Program-made: the position numbers and the translations under genes
The notes under the pieces: generated by a model
Seen by the model: only the letters and a program-made list of their open reading frames with translations
Databases searched by the model: none
Told to the model about the DNA's origin: nothing
Shown here: positions 11,617 to 22,610 of the stretch, piece by piece
Layout of the letters: the number at the start of each line of letters is the position of its first letter
How positions within the stretch are numbered: position 1 is the first letter of the stretch
Source: Micropterix aruncella
Taxonomy: Eukaryota > Arthropoda > Insecta > Lepidoptera > Micropterigidae
Assembly: GCA_944548615.1 (NCBI GenBank)
Contig: OX155957.1
Span: forward strand, 29,038,935-29,102,934
DNA length: 64,000 nucleotides
Direction of reading: 5' to 3'

Positions 11617-12433
11617 AGGATGATTCATGCTACACCGGGCCGGGGCCGGGCCGGGCCCCGGCCGGGACACGGTCAGATATCTATAGTATACTTTTGTATG
11701 AAGCAATTCATGCTTGGCCGTGCTCCGGCCGTGCCCGGCCGTGCCACGACCGGAGCACGGCGTCGAAATGGCGGTGGATATTGTTTTCCCGGCTCCGGTC
11801 TGCTAATCGTTCAATGGGAGATATATGCTTCAGAAATCTTGAATTTTGTTTGGTTAAATCACGCTTTATTTTTCCAAGAAATATACTAAAGCATTCTTTA
11901 GACATCCTAAAATAACCGTAAAATTTGCTCTCATCATCTATTAATTCCTTGTAGAGCGTGGCGAATTCTCCCTCCGATTGTCGTTTTCTCCAGGCTGGAT
12001 GTACACTCCATCTTCTTTTATTAGATTCAGTTCGTGTTTCCAATACTTCGTCTTCAAAGGCAATTGCAATAGCTGCCAACTCAAGTTGTGAAAATTGCAT
12101 TAATAATCAAGCGAAAATAGAAATTAAAAAATATTATTATCGCCAAAATAGATGGACGCAACACTAGTTAGATAAGTCCGCCATTTGTGCATAAATTGTC
12201 TTTTTTATAAAACCAGCGTAATATTCATTAAGTTATGTTTTTATAGCACATTAAAGTTATTCTATTCTATTCTATTCTACTAGTTATCGCGGACATGGCC
12301 GTGGGATAAATAAACTCGGAAACAGCCCGGTCACGCCCGGTGTAGCATGAATGACTGCCCCGGCCGGAGCACGTTGGAAACGACTCGGCCGGGGCCCGGC
12401 CCGGCCCCGGCCCGGTGTAGCATGAATCATCCT
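11617..12433 (-). mobile_element. PIF/Harbinger element with internally deleted transposase
   Basis: An 817-bp element with near-identical terminal inverted repeats of about 50 bp starting AGGATGATTCATGCTACACC and continuing as a very GC-rich CCGGGCC-type tract. TTA duplications at 11614-11616 and 12434-12436 flank it. A short segment at about 12205-12280 (ending in a TTCTA run) also occurs at 27548-27604 and may be a nested retroposon tail. Confidence 0.88.
11708..12100 (-). pseudogene. HARBI1-like transposase N terminus, truncated
   Basis: The ATG at 12100 opens a frame with the HARBI1-family N-terminal signature: WSVHPAWRKRQSEGEF, LYKELIDDESKFYGYFRMS, then SPIERLA near residue 100. Family members run to about 350 residues with a DDE nuclease core. 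Here the frame drops into the GC-rich terminal repeat straight after ERLA, so the catalytic domain has been deleted. The clean break explains why the element is non-autonomous. Confidence 0.75.
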
Positions 12434-13244
12434 TTAACCGCGAGATAGCCAGGAATGTTACCCGGCGGGCCGACACTCACGCTCCAATTTAGAGAAGATT
12501 ACTCCGATCTCTCGATTGGTTACGGGTTTGAGGTCGCTTGCGCGGTCCTCTCCCTTACGACGCGGTAAAACGGTGTTTACCGAATATATCGCGGACCACA
12601 GCTTTGCCCGGCCGTTCACCCAGTCCGCAAGGTCCGTAACCACCCCCGCTTTATAGGAAACAGTGCTGCTCCCAGACTCCCCTGACTGTTAGTCAGCGTG
12701 CACAGTCGATTGGCTTACGCCGATCGGTGCGCAGACCGTCCAGGAGCGCCAGAAGGTTGATTCCTAGGGAAACTGACTATAAGGCCAGACTCCTACCCAG
12801 GCTCGAACTTCATGCGTGGAGGCCGTCGGATAGGTGTTGACCCGTGAGTGTGACCAACCCTGAACAGAATGGGTCTTCGTGGCCAACTCAGCAAAAGCCC
12901 ATTAACTCCCGTATAGGCACAGTGATGTGGTGCGAATTCGTCCGCCTTTTCTAACCGGTGTGTTTAAAAACGCTTACTTATTCACAACCGTTGCGTTGAA
13001 TAATGAGCCGCCTGCGACAATTTGTCTTGTTAATGGCCGAGCATAGCGACGAAGCTTACGCTCTTCGTTTTTTCGCTTTCAGCCGTTCAGAAACTCTGTT
13101 CGTGGAAATAGTTCTTTCGTAATTTATTTCAAAGATTTTTTGAAGCGGCCGCCATGTTGTGGGAGATATGAGATTCTGTAAGAGAGCAGGCGCAATTGAG
13201 GTAATCGACAAGATTGAATTAATAATTGAAGTAAACATAATAAC

Positions 13245-13660
<416 letters not shown>

Positions 13661-13821
13661 CATGTAATAAATAAAATAAATATATTAAATGTAAGAAGAT
13701 AGATATGTATACAAATAATAGTGCTTAATAATATGAAATTTAAGTATATACATAGATATACACATATATACATAAATACATATTACGTTATAGATAAATA
13801 TTAAATAATACTATATAGATT

Positions 13822-14046
13822 TCAAAAATCGTGCTCTATTTTAGTATATGTTATTAGTGTCTCCGTTTCTTCTCGACCCATAGTCAAACGTGACTTAGTT
13901 AGGTTTTTCTTTACTCCGCGACCAGTCCTAAATTTCAGTCCTGCAGGAAAAACATTATTCATTTTGTTGAACCGTCGAGGAGCAATGTAAGAAAAGTGTT
14001 TTTGTGCAAAACCAATGTAATTACCGAAATTTGAAATAATGATCAT
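13822..14046 (-). pseudogene. Possible LINE C-terminal remnant
   Basis: The frame contains HFSYIAPRRFNKMNNVFPAG, resembling the xFSxxAPRLxNxLP motif near the C terminus of insect non-LTR retrotransposon ORF2. There is no other support. Confidence 0.3.
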
Positions 14047-14249
14047 AAAAATGAAATAAATCTAATTATCGAAATAAAAACGATAAATAGCGTTATAACC
14101 CAACAATATAAGAGAAACCGATGAAACTGTGCTAATTGCCAGCAGAGTAAAAAAACTTCAGCTTCTGATTGGCAATGTGACAAAAGTATGAGATGAATTT
14201 GGATTGAAATTGAAGAACATAAATAACAAGTTTTGGAATAGCTGATACT

Positions 14250-15175
14250 TTCAGATCAGATAGTAGTTTGGCCATAGAATGCTACGCTACAATCAGCAGG
14301 CCAGATTCCAGGACACCTGGCGCTGGCGTACTAGGAAAGGTTTCATCCCACAAAGTGTTTCGGAAAAGCTAAAATTCGTCAGCAGACAGTGGATGCAATA
14401 AAGAACTCGAAACAAATGGTCACACTGCTTATCAATAGAACGCATGGCGTCAGCATTACTCCTTTCATGTCTCAAACCTGATCTACCTGCAAATACACCG
14501 GTACGTCTTTGTCGGTGACTACTAAGCATATGTCTAATGTGCCGCGCAGTATAATAGACTTATTTTTTTTTAAATGTTGGAAAAACTGGGAGATGTGGCT
14601 TTAGCATCTCATGTCACGCATCGGCCAACTGCCGCGGAATATAATGGTCGCAATGGCGCAATATAATGGTATGGAGAACGCCACGCGTTCGTTTATAAAG
14701 CAGTCTGACCATATGTATCGAAATCTTTATTGCATACACTGTCTACTGATGAATTTTCATCTTTTCCAAAACACGTAGGGGGTACTAATTAAAATCCCCC
14801 CTTTTCGTAGTACGCCAGCGCCAGGTGTCCCGAAATCCGACCTGCTGACTGTACCCTGCCATTCTATGGCCAAAATACTGTCTGATTTTGAACTGATTTT
14901 GAACTGAATTACTTAAATTGATGTTTTCTTTGTTGTGTAAATGGGACAAATTTGAAAAAATACTTTACTGTACTAACGATTCAAACTGTAAACGAATTAA
15001 GTTGTTTGCGATAAATTACAACCAAGCAAGTAATAGATATCACCGGATTAAATCATCAACTCGTACCTACGAGGTGCCTTTGTAATGAGAATTACAGGAA
15101 AACTAAGCTATTACAGGAAAACTAAGCAATCCCTAGGGATAGGGACAGAAGGATCTGGAGCGTGATTTTACACCA
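14250..15175. repeat. Family E repeat with inverted arms
   Basis: 14250-14425 and 14700-14895 are imperfect inverted copies (TTTGGCCATAGAATG against CATTCTATGGCCAAAATAC, CACCTGGCGCTGGCGTAC against its inverse). A further segment (TATCACCGGATTAAATCATC, about 14940-15175) matches sequence at 26975-27235 and 43540-45945. It is probably a MITE-like element with a partial inverted duplication. Confidence 0.65.
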
Positions 15176-15559
15176 ATAATAATAAAAATTCATTTTTTTG
15201 GCGCGTACGAAGATCGACGATATTTCGAAAATGTATTATGTAATACGGATGGGGAAGGTGAGGGTTTTTTTTATATAGTATTCGTATCTATGAGATTTTT
15301 AAGTTTTTATTCCGTTTCAAGATGGTGACCGTTTTGATGGTTTTAATACACGCGAGGTCTAGGTACTTTTCACAGAACTAATAGTTCAGAAAAATACTTC
15401 GAATGCCAAAAATGTGTTATACTAATATAGTTATCTATGGTACAGTGAAATGGCCGCCATCGGACGAATGGAAAATAAATTATTAGTACTATTGTAGTTT
15501 TTCGTGCACGCATAAATTCCATGAAGATAAAGACCACTTTCGCATTTCGCGTCGGCCAG

Positions 15560-15860
15560 CCACGCACTTGAAGAGCGCTCCACCGCGTAGACAGATAAGT
15601 AGCAATCAGCCCGGATAAAAAAGCGCGTTATGAAATCGCCATTACCCGGCACAATTACATTAACCGCGCGTTGTTCACTCACAGCTATTCGGTTACAACA
15701 GTCACGCGAGACTCGGTCGACGCCGACGGCTGCAGCGGCGCTTTTAAGGTCAATGGCTACGATGGCTGACCAGACCTTGGTGGGACGGCTGCAGTTTCCG
15801 GCGAGAATCGTTCAACCTAATCTAGGCCGTCAAAGGGCCGTTACAACAGCCATTTTTTCA
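15560..15860. other. CpG-rich, non-repetitive island-like stretch
   Basis: The segment is GC-rich and CpG-dense against AT-rich surroundings and shares no motif with other parts of the window. Open frames exist on both strands (83 codons each) without recognisable domains. It could be an alternative promoter or exon within the presumed Liprin-alpha intron, or an unrecognised element. Confidence 0.25.
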
Positions 15861-16014
15861 CAAACACTGAAAACTGTCTAGACAGGTCACACTGAACGCT
15901 GAATTGGCGAAATAGAAAATGCTCCTGTGCGCGTATCTGACAATTTTGGTAAAGTGTCTACAACGGTCTTTATTTATTTATTTATTCAATTACGTAATTA
16001 TGAATATTAAATCT

Positions 16015-16195
16015 AGAGTGTACACGTCCATAATAAGTAACTTACATAATAAGAAATAAGATAAAAATGAATTTAACACGTATAGTTGCAACCGTCGTTG
16101 TCCAGGGTTAACTGACGGTTGCAACATCGCCGAAAAGCCGGGTGCTGCAAACCTTACGCGGTGTATTCATTTTTATCTTATTTATAATGTCAAAC
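16015..16195 (+). repeat. Penelope-like 3' end with inverted arms
   Basis: GGTTGCAACATCGCCGAAA and GGGTGCTGCAAACCTTACGC match the tail of the Penelope-like remnant at 52.6 kb. The arms AATAAGATAAAAATGAAT (about 16055) and ATTCATTTTTATCTTATT (about 16165) are inverted copies enclosing it, as often seen at complex Penelope ends. Confidence 0.5.
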
Positions 16196-16289
16196 AACCC
16201 CGTTAGTCTTCGATTTCGTATGACTTACATAAGTAAGCTAAATATGAAATTAAAAAAACTAATTAAAACCAAGTGCCTATTTATGATAA

Positions 16290-16530
16290 AAATGAGACAA
16301 CTAGAGCTGTCAACTATAACAGGCAAACCAGATATCTCAAGAAGTTCTAACGATATTATATCGTTCTGTGGTGAGCGTAGAAGACTTGGGACGAAAACAG
16401 TCCACTGTCTAGTTACGCCACTCGCCAGTCAGAGGCCAACGCCTTACGGCGAGGCACCGATAAAAGTACCCAGCGGGCAGCCTAGCCTCCTGACTACCAG
16501 TTTGGAAGGATATTTCCGTCTGGACAAAAA
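16290..16530 (+). repeat. Family A, diverged subfamily 2, partial copy
   Basis: Starts AACTAGAGCTGTCAACTATA and follows the family A order (AACGATATTATATCGTT hairpin, AGAAGACTTGGGAC, CCAACGCCTTACGGCGAG), then stops where a second subfamily-2 copy begins. Confidence 0.7.
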
Positions 16531-16534
16531 TGAG

Positions 16535-17275
16535 ACAGTAGGGCGGTGTCGACTACAACGGGCGAACCCGTCATCCCAGGCTGGTATAACGATATGGATC
16601 GTTCTATCAGCCGTGGGATGAGCGTAGAAGACTTCGGGACAAGACAATCTACTGTCTAGTTCACGAACAACCCGTTAGAGACCGACGCCTCACGGCGAGG
16701 CACCGGGAAAGGTAACCAGCGGGAAGCCTCACCCTCTAACTACCAGTTTTCACAAGATATCTCCGTCTGGAATTAACCATCAGGATACCTCCGTCCTCCC
16801 GACTGGTTACGAGTCCGAAGTCGCTTACGCGACCTCTACCTGTTGTATTATAGCGGTAATTCAGTTTGAATTTATCGCGGAACTGGGCGTTCTTGCCCGT
16901 AGTGCCACAAGGGATCGAGTTGCCCAAGGTAATTTCAAGAGTGGTATGACAACAGGTCAGCAACAACCCCCGTTGCTTAGGAAACAGTGTATTTCCATAG
17001 TCTCCAGACCCCTTCAGCAATTAGTCAGAATGCACAACCGATTGGCTTCGCCGACCGGTGCGCAAACCGTCCAGTTGCGCCGGGATGCAATCCCGCCGGG
17101 AGAAACCGGTCCACCAGCTCTGAGGCCTGAGACACGGGAGTCTTACCCGGGGTAGCCTTCCACTCGAGGAGACTTCTGAATAGGAACTGAATCGTGAGTT
17201 GAGCCGATACGAGAACAAAATGGATCTTGTAGCCCAAGCTGCACGAAACCGTTCACCACCCTGGTGACTCAACAG
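16535..17275 (+). repeat. Family A, diverged subfamily 2, long copy
   Basis: Colinear with family A but with many substitutions: GGTGTCGACTACAACGGGCG, CATCCCAGG paired with TGGGATG, TTACGAGTCCGAAGTCGC and GCACAACCGATTGGCTTCGC. It ends near AGCCCAAGCTGCACGAAACC. The copy at 52745-53250 is its close relative. The divergence allows structural comparison with subfamily 1. Confidence 0.75.
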
Positions 17276-18032
17276 CCAAGAGTCTCCAGCCGCAACTCCT
17301 GCTACTTTGCGACTGTTTGCAGTGAAATCTGTGGTTATACTTTTGTTATGCAGAAGCAGTGGCGATGAGCGATTGACCAGGCTTTGTTATTTAATCACAA
17401 GCTTCATTATTTGCAGTTCTCAACATAACGCATTTACGTTAACTGTGTAGCCAGACAGCAAGACGCTGTAATAGAAAACACCGGCACAGGATCTCATATG
17501 TCAACATAACGCAAATTTTCAACTTTACCATGGTTGCACAAACGAAAATATTTCAGCAAAAACAAACGTCGGTAAAACAAATAAATGGCTGATTCTTTAA
17601 AAGGAATAATATGGCCTTTAATTAAAATTAATTTGAAATTGAAATTCCAACTCAAACCCAAGTTATCTAAGTTCAAAGTGGCCAGTGAGAAAAAAACAGC
17701 AATTACATAGGTAAGGGCCCAATAATACACGTGTTATAAAGACGTCCCGTCAATTTCGATAGTATACTTTTACCCTCGGTTTTTCCGAGTGAGCGTTGAA
17801 AGTCATTCTCGGCTAATCCACATTAAACTACGCAAACATTACAAAAATGCTCGTTATCTTTTAACGCGTCGAGTACAGAATGTTTTATTGCGTTTACGAG
17901 TGTTAATAATACGACTTTAATGCGGTGTTCAAAGTTGTTATATAAACGTGAAATAGGCGTATAAGCTGGCAATCAAAAGGTAACTGAAATTGCACAGAAT
18001 ATAAATATCGGGATTATTTGACGTTGACTTTA

Positions 18033-18743
18033 GGGGACGTTCAAGTATTACATAACGCTATTTGGGGGAAAGGGGGGGGGGGGGGGTCTTGTAAAACGTT
18101 ACGATGCATTACATTGGCGGGAACGCGTTACGTAACATTGTTTTTTTTTAATTTAAATAAAAAACTAGGGAATAAAATCTATATATAGGGGACTAAAATG
18201 TTTTATTTCAGTTCCGTTTCTAATTGTATTGCCAAAGGTTAAAATAATTATGTTATAGAGATAATTAGTAAAAAAACTAAAATAGGAGAATGCATGAGAA
18301 TAACAAAGGTGGATCAATCCAAAAATGTTATTAAATCAGGAAAACGGCATAATTTAATGTAAGATTAGCAGTAAAAGTTTATTAGGACAAATTTGACGCC
18401 ATTTTAACAAATTTTAAACATAAGCAAATGTTTATTACATTATGTGTGATTGTTTGTTAAATTACAATATGAATAAATAAAATAAACAATATACGCATGT
18501 ATTGTGAGTTAGAAATCTCTTGTTTTATTTATTATTACCGTAAACGCGATTAAAACAATAACAAAGGTATTTTAGCGACTTTCCGGTACTTTGCGCAACA
18601 TAATTGTGACTTTTAGGTAAAAATGGTCACTTGGGTGTTACGTAACGTTTAGGGAGGGGTACAGAAAAACGTTACGGTGCGTTACATGGTGGGGGGGGGG
18701 GGGGCAAAAATCTTTAAAAAATGCGTAATACTTCAACGCCCCC
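18033..18743. mobile_element. TIR element with TTA duplication, poly-G ends (Harbinger-type MITE)
   Basis: GGGGACGTTCAAGTATTAC at the left and its inverse GTAATACTTCAACGCCCCC at the right are flanked by TTA (18030-18032, 18744-18746). Each arm continues into a long G run (18071-18086 and 18691-18704) and then GTTACG-rich sequence. No ORF is present. The TSD fits PIF/Harbinger, and the G-run architecture is unusual. Confidence 0.75.
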
Positions 18744-18949
18744 TTACTAGTCTAATAATGGTAGTTATTTACCAATCCTCCTGACGGAGTTACAAGTCCA
18801 ATAATGCTAGCAGCGCTAGCTATTTACTAAGTTAATTAATAATAGTTAGTTACCAATTCTTCTCATGACCAATAGCGATATTTTAATATTTGTTCCTCGT
18901 ATACCTCTAATAAAATAAAATAATATATTATTATGACATAAGATTAATA

Positions 18950-19212
18950 TTAAAAAGATTTTTTAAAAACAAGCTTTTATTAAAATGCTCCGAAAACAAA
19001 GAAGAACGGAATACAATAATTGAATGCGTATACAAAATGTTATGTATGTGCTGTTGGCCGTTGAGGAATCCCCTCGTTGGAAGCTAACCCTGGGTTAGCA
19101 GCCATGTCATGGTGACATTTAGAACGGGCTATCATACTTGAATGCGTATACAACATTTCGTGTCTGTGCTGTTGATCGTGGAAGAGAAGCCTCGTTGGGA
19201 GCCAATTCTGTG
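18950..19212 (-). repeat. Inverse copy of the dispersed repeat seen at 5.87-6.73 kb
   Basis: AAAAACAAGCTTTTATTAAA corresponds inversely to sequence at 5870-5900, and the following units (GCGTATACAAAATG, GAGGAATCCCCTCGTTGGAA) are inverse copies of the 6.4-kb tandem units. Two units are present. Confidence 0.6.
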
Positions 19213-19226
19213 TGTAGAATCAGATC

Positions 19227-20563
19227 GGGACTTAATGGGCTCTTGCTGAGTTGGCTTAAAAGTCCCATTTGTTTAGGATTGGTCACACTCACGGGTCAAC
19301 ACTCATCCGGCAGCCTCCATGCATGAAGTGCGAGCCTGGGTAGACTTTGGCCTTGGGCTAGTTTCCCCTAGGAGTCAATCTTCTGGCGCCCCTGGAAGGT
19401 TTGCGCACCGTGCGGCGTAAGCCCATCGATTGTGCATTCTGACTAACATATTGAGTTGTCGACTACAACGGGCGAGCCCGTCACCACAGGACGTTTTAAC
19501 GATTAGTCGTTCTATCGACCTGTAGTGAGCGTAGAAGACTTTGGACAAAACAATCCAAAGTCTAGCTACGCCACAACCCGTAAGAGCACAACGCCTTACC
19601 GCGAGATAGCCAGGAATGCTACCTGGCGGGCGACACTCGCGCCCTTACTACCAATTGTGACCAGATTTCTCCGGTCCCTCGATTGGTTCCGAGTTCGAGG
19701 TCGCTTGCGCGGTCCTCTCCCTTACGAAGCGGTGAAACGGTGAATACCGAATCTATCGCGGACCATGGCGTCCTTTGCCCGACTCTGAACCGGGATCGGA
19801 TGGCCGTTGGTCATTTCAAGAGCAGTCGCCGTAAGGAACGCAACCACCCCCGCTCTATAGGAAACAATACAGCTTCCAGACTCCCCCGACTGTTAGTCGG
19901 AGAGCACAATCGATTGGCTTGCGCCGCACGGTGCGCAGACCGTCCAGGAGCGCCAGAGGTTTGATACCCAGGGGAAACTGACCAGGGCCAGAGTCCTACC
20001 CAGGATCGCACCCCGTGCGTGGAGGCCGTCGAATGGGTGTTGACCCGTGACTATGACCGACCCTGAACACATGGGTCTTCGTGGCCAACCCATCATGGGC
20101 CCGTTAGCTCCCATTCTGACTAACAGTCGGGGGAGTCTGGAAGCAGTACTGTTTCCTATAGAGCGGCGGTGGTTGCTGACCTTACGGCGACTGCTCTGTA
20201 AACGACCATTGGCTACCCGATCCTGGATGAACATCCGGATCAAAGGATGTCGTGGTATGCGATAGATTCGGTATACACCGTTTCACCGCTTCGTTAGGGA
20301 GAGGACCGCGCAAGCGACCTCAAACTCGTAACCAATCGAGAGACCGAAGTAATCTGGAATGTAAGGGCGTGAGAGTAAGCCCGCTGGGTAACACACCTGG
20401 TTGTCTCGCTGATAAGGCGTTGGTCTCTTACGGGCATGTGGCGGAGCTTGACGGTGGACTGTTTTGTCCAAATCTTCTGCGTTCACTTCACGGGAGATAG
20501 AACGACCAATCATTAAAACTTTCTGAGGTGACGGGTTCGCCCGTTGTAGTTGACAGCTCTATT
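19227..20563 (-). repeat. Nested family A composite (outer copy minus, inner copy plus)
   Basis: Outer minus-strand copy: 19227-19448 and 20126-20563 (660 bp in total), flanked by a 14-bp duplication TGTAGAATCAGATC (19213-19226) and TGTAGAATCACATC (20564-20577). It is split by a complete copy in the opposite orientation, mirroring the composite at 4408-5708. Confidence 0.87.
19449..20111 (+). repeat. Family A full-length inner copy
   Basis: 663 bp from TATTGAGTTGTCGACTAC to GGGCCCGTTAGCTCC, flanked by an exact 14-bp duplication CATTCTGACTAACA (19435-19448, 20112-20125). This is the cleanest measurement of the element: no tail, no terminal inverted repeats, 13-17 bp duplications. Confidence 0.88.
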
Positions 20564-20938
20564 TGTAGAATCACATCATGCTTACCATAAAAATGCATTA
20601 TCATCGGAACGAGCCAACATGTAAAATTTCAACTTCATAGGATAAGAAGAAGTGGTTCTAATTCAGGTTGTAAGATTTGACCTAAACAAACTTACAAACA
20701 TTGCAAGGCAAGTAAAAGCTTGTAAAAATATCTAGCATTTTTCATGAAAAGGTACGATATCAGAAGAAAAAAAACAGCAATTTGGCCTTGCACTGTTTTA
20801 AGTTCAGGTTGTCCAAAAAGGGTATCTAGGGTACGTTGGGTACTTGGGTACTTTTCTGTTTTTTTTTTTTACTCTGGGGTATCAAGATCAGGGTTGAGGG
20901 CTCAAATAGATTGTATCATATTGAGTATCACTTTTGGA

Positions 20939-20997
20939 CATTTAGTTGCTATGGTAACTCATGAAATTTAGTTCATGGGATACCATAGCAACTAAAT
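20939..20997. repeat. Long near-perfect hairpin
   Basis: ATTTAGTTGCTATGGTA and TACCATAGCAACTAAAT are inverted arms. The inner parts CTCATGAA and TTCATGGG also pair mostly, leaving a ~6-nt loop. It is likely the heart of a small fold-back element; I could not set its limits. Confidence 0.6.
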
Positions 20998-21831
20998 ATC
21001 ATCATATCCATTATTTTTATCATTATTGGCACGCCGTCTGACAATCGCACAGCATTAATTTGGCACAAGTAGGCACTAACATTGTTAGAAAATGGATTGA
21101 AATATTTCAAACCACATTACATATTTTTGTTAGAATTCATAATATATGGTAGGGGTTCCCAGTACCCTGGGGTGTTACTTCGCATACTAGGTGAAACTTT
21201 ACCAGTCATCGAGTAGAATTCCACACGATTTCGATAAACAAGCTTTGAGTGGCCGTTTCAGGGTTAGCGGATTCTTCTCTTTGTGATAAATTACAAGGAG
21301 AAGGCAAATATTTACTTGTACATATATATGCGGGTCACGAAACTTTTTAACCCCCATTAGCGTTCGTATCGCCCGGGTTAACGAAGTAACCGCGCGGGCA
21401 GATTTAGTAGGGAACTGTAGACACGTAAACGATATAAAAAAATGGAAAAAATATAATATAGGAGTCAATCCCTGGGGCCTAATGACGTCTTTTTCAGCAA
21501 TGACTATGCTAAAATTTCGAGAAGAGCAAACTGGCGATAAATAGCTCCATGATTAGTAATAATTGTGCCAAAAACTTTTTATATATTTTTTAAATTTAGT
21601 AGTCACTACCAAAAACTCCTTTCATTGCTATATTATATAAATACTAACCAATGGCGAAATATTAACGGAATGAACTCTTCGTAGCTATAATCGTTCAGCG
21701 CAAAAAAAAAAATTATAATAATAATAAATTGAGAACGATAACTAAAATGAATTTCCTAAGTTATAAAAGAAATGTAAAATAAAATACTATCACATCATTG
21801 TTATTATTAGTATTAATTACACAGATTGTTT

Positions 21832-22105
21832 GCTTGTTTCTACTCATTGTTGTGACATTTTACAATGGGCGGGTATATTAACATACGACAATCTCTTACA
21901 ACCAACCCTAATATGAAGTGTTTATATATGTGTGCATGTAACATGTGTAAGTATGTGTCTTGCTAATGCATTCGATCAATATAATTGAAATGCAGTACCC
22001 TTAATTTTATCCCAACGGAAAATGGTGACCCAGACGGGAATTCAACCAGTAACCTTACAACGTAAGATCAGGCGACCTAACCACTAAGCCATCGTAACAG
22101 GGCCG
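21832..22105 (-). repeat. tRNA-derived SINE
   Basis: On the minus strand an A-box-like TGGCTTAGTGGTTAGG (within 22071-22091) is followed at tRNA spacing by a B-box-like GGTTGAATTCCC (22036-22047). The body contains TTTTCCGTTGGGATAAAATT and the 3' domain GGTTGGTTGTAAGAGATTGT. The intact pol III promoter and the long unrelated body identify a SINE rather than a tRNA gene. Confidence 0.8.
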
Positions 22106-22141
22106 TGACAGGTATGCCCGTAACAGTCACAATTGCTAAAT

Positions 22142-22610
22142 TCACAGAGCGAAATGGGAATTCAAAATTTGATGAAAGTAAAGAAGGCTAGGTAAAACAA
22201 TCAGGCTTTTGGCGCCTGATTGTTTTACCTCCTCAGGTTGGAGGTAATGACCACCCAAGTGGGTGTATCTTTTACGCATCAGCGGGCCACACTCGCACAT
22301 GAGGTGCAGGGGAGTTTTCTCTGCCCCTTGGCAGAACCTGCACATTTTCGTATCCCGGAGCTTGGGGTTGTACACGTGTTTGTTCAGGTCACAATGCCCT
22401 GTGAGCGCCCTCACCATTATGCGTATTGTTCCTATTTAGCGATAATGCCAACATATTTTTTGAGCATTATGTTTGCAAGGCTTTTTGGTACGCCACAGCA
22501 AGGTGCAGGGCCGTATAACGTTTCCTTTGCTCCCTTCTTAGCAAGTTCGTCGGCTTTTTCATTTCCTTCGATTCCTGCATGGCCGGAAACCAGGACTTAG
22601 TTCAAAGCGA
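22142..22610 (-). pseudogene. I-clade-like LINE 3' end (RNase H and zinc knuckle)
   Basis: The minus strand reads first a decayed RNase H end (VSGHAGIEGNEKADELA-like, about 22600-22530, frameshifted) and then ALTGHCDLNKHVYNPKLRD, MCRFCQGAEKTPLHLMCECG. This is the C-terminal arrangement seen at 49656-50731. The end is scrambled: 22191-22206 and 22214-22229 are perfect inverted 16-mers (GGTAAAACAATCAGGC). Confidence 0.7.

Larger units (their letters stand above)
11464..12910 (+). repeat. Family A repeat disrupted by a Harbinger element
   Basis: The 5' part is 11464-11616 and the remainder 12434-12910, ending CCCATTAACTCCC. Removing the intervening Harbinger element and one TTA restores the sequence GCCTTAACCGCGAGATAGCC found in the uninterrupted copy near 4552. 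The flanks (TATAAGAGAC and GTATAGGCAC) may be a decayed duplication. Confidence 0.8.

Noticed and set aside
16142..16621. 159-codon ORF, and similar 80-140 codon ORFs at 5016-5438, 19683-19964 and 20252-20500
   Set aside because: They lie in GC-rich family A copies, differ in frame between copies and begin or end at different points. High GC content explains the absence of stops.
22020..22100. tRNA gene on the minus strand
   Set aside because: A and B boxes are present but no acceptor stem closes, and the sequence continues into a shared SINE body.
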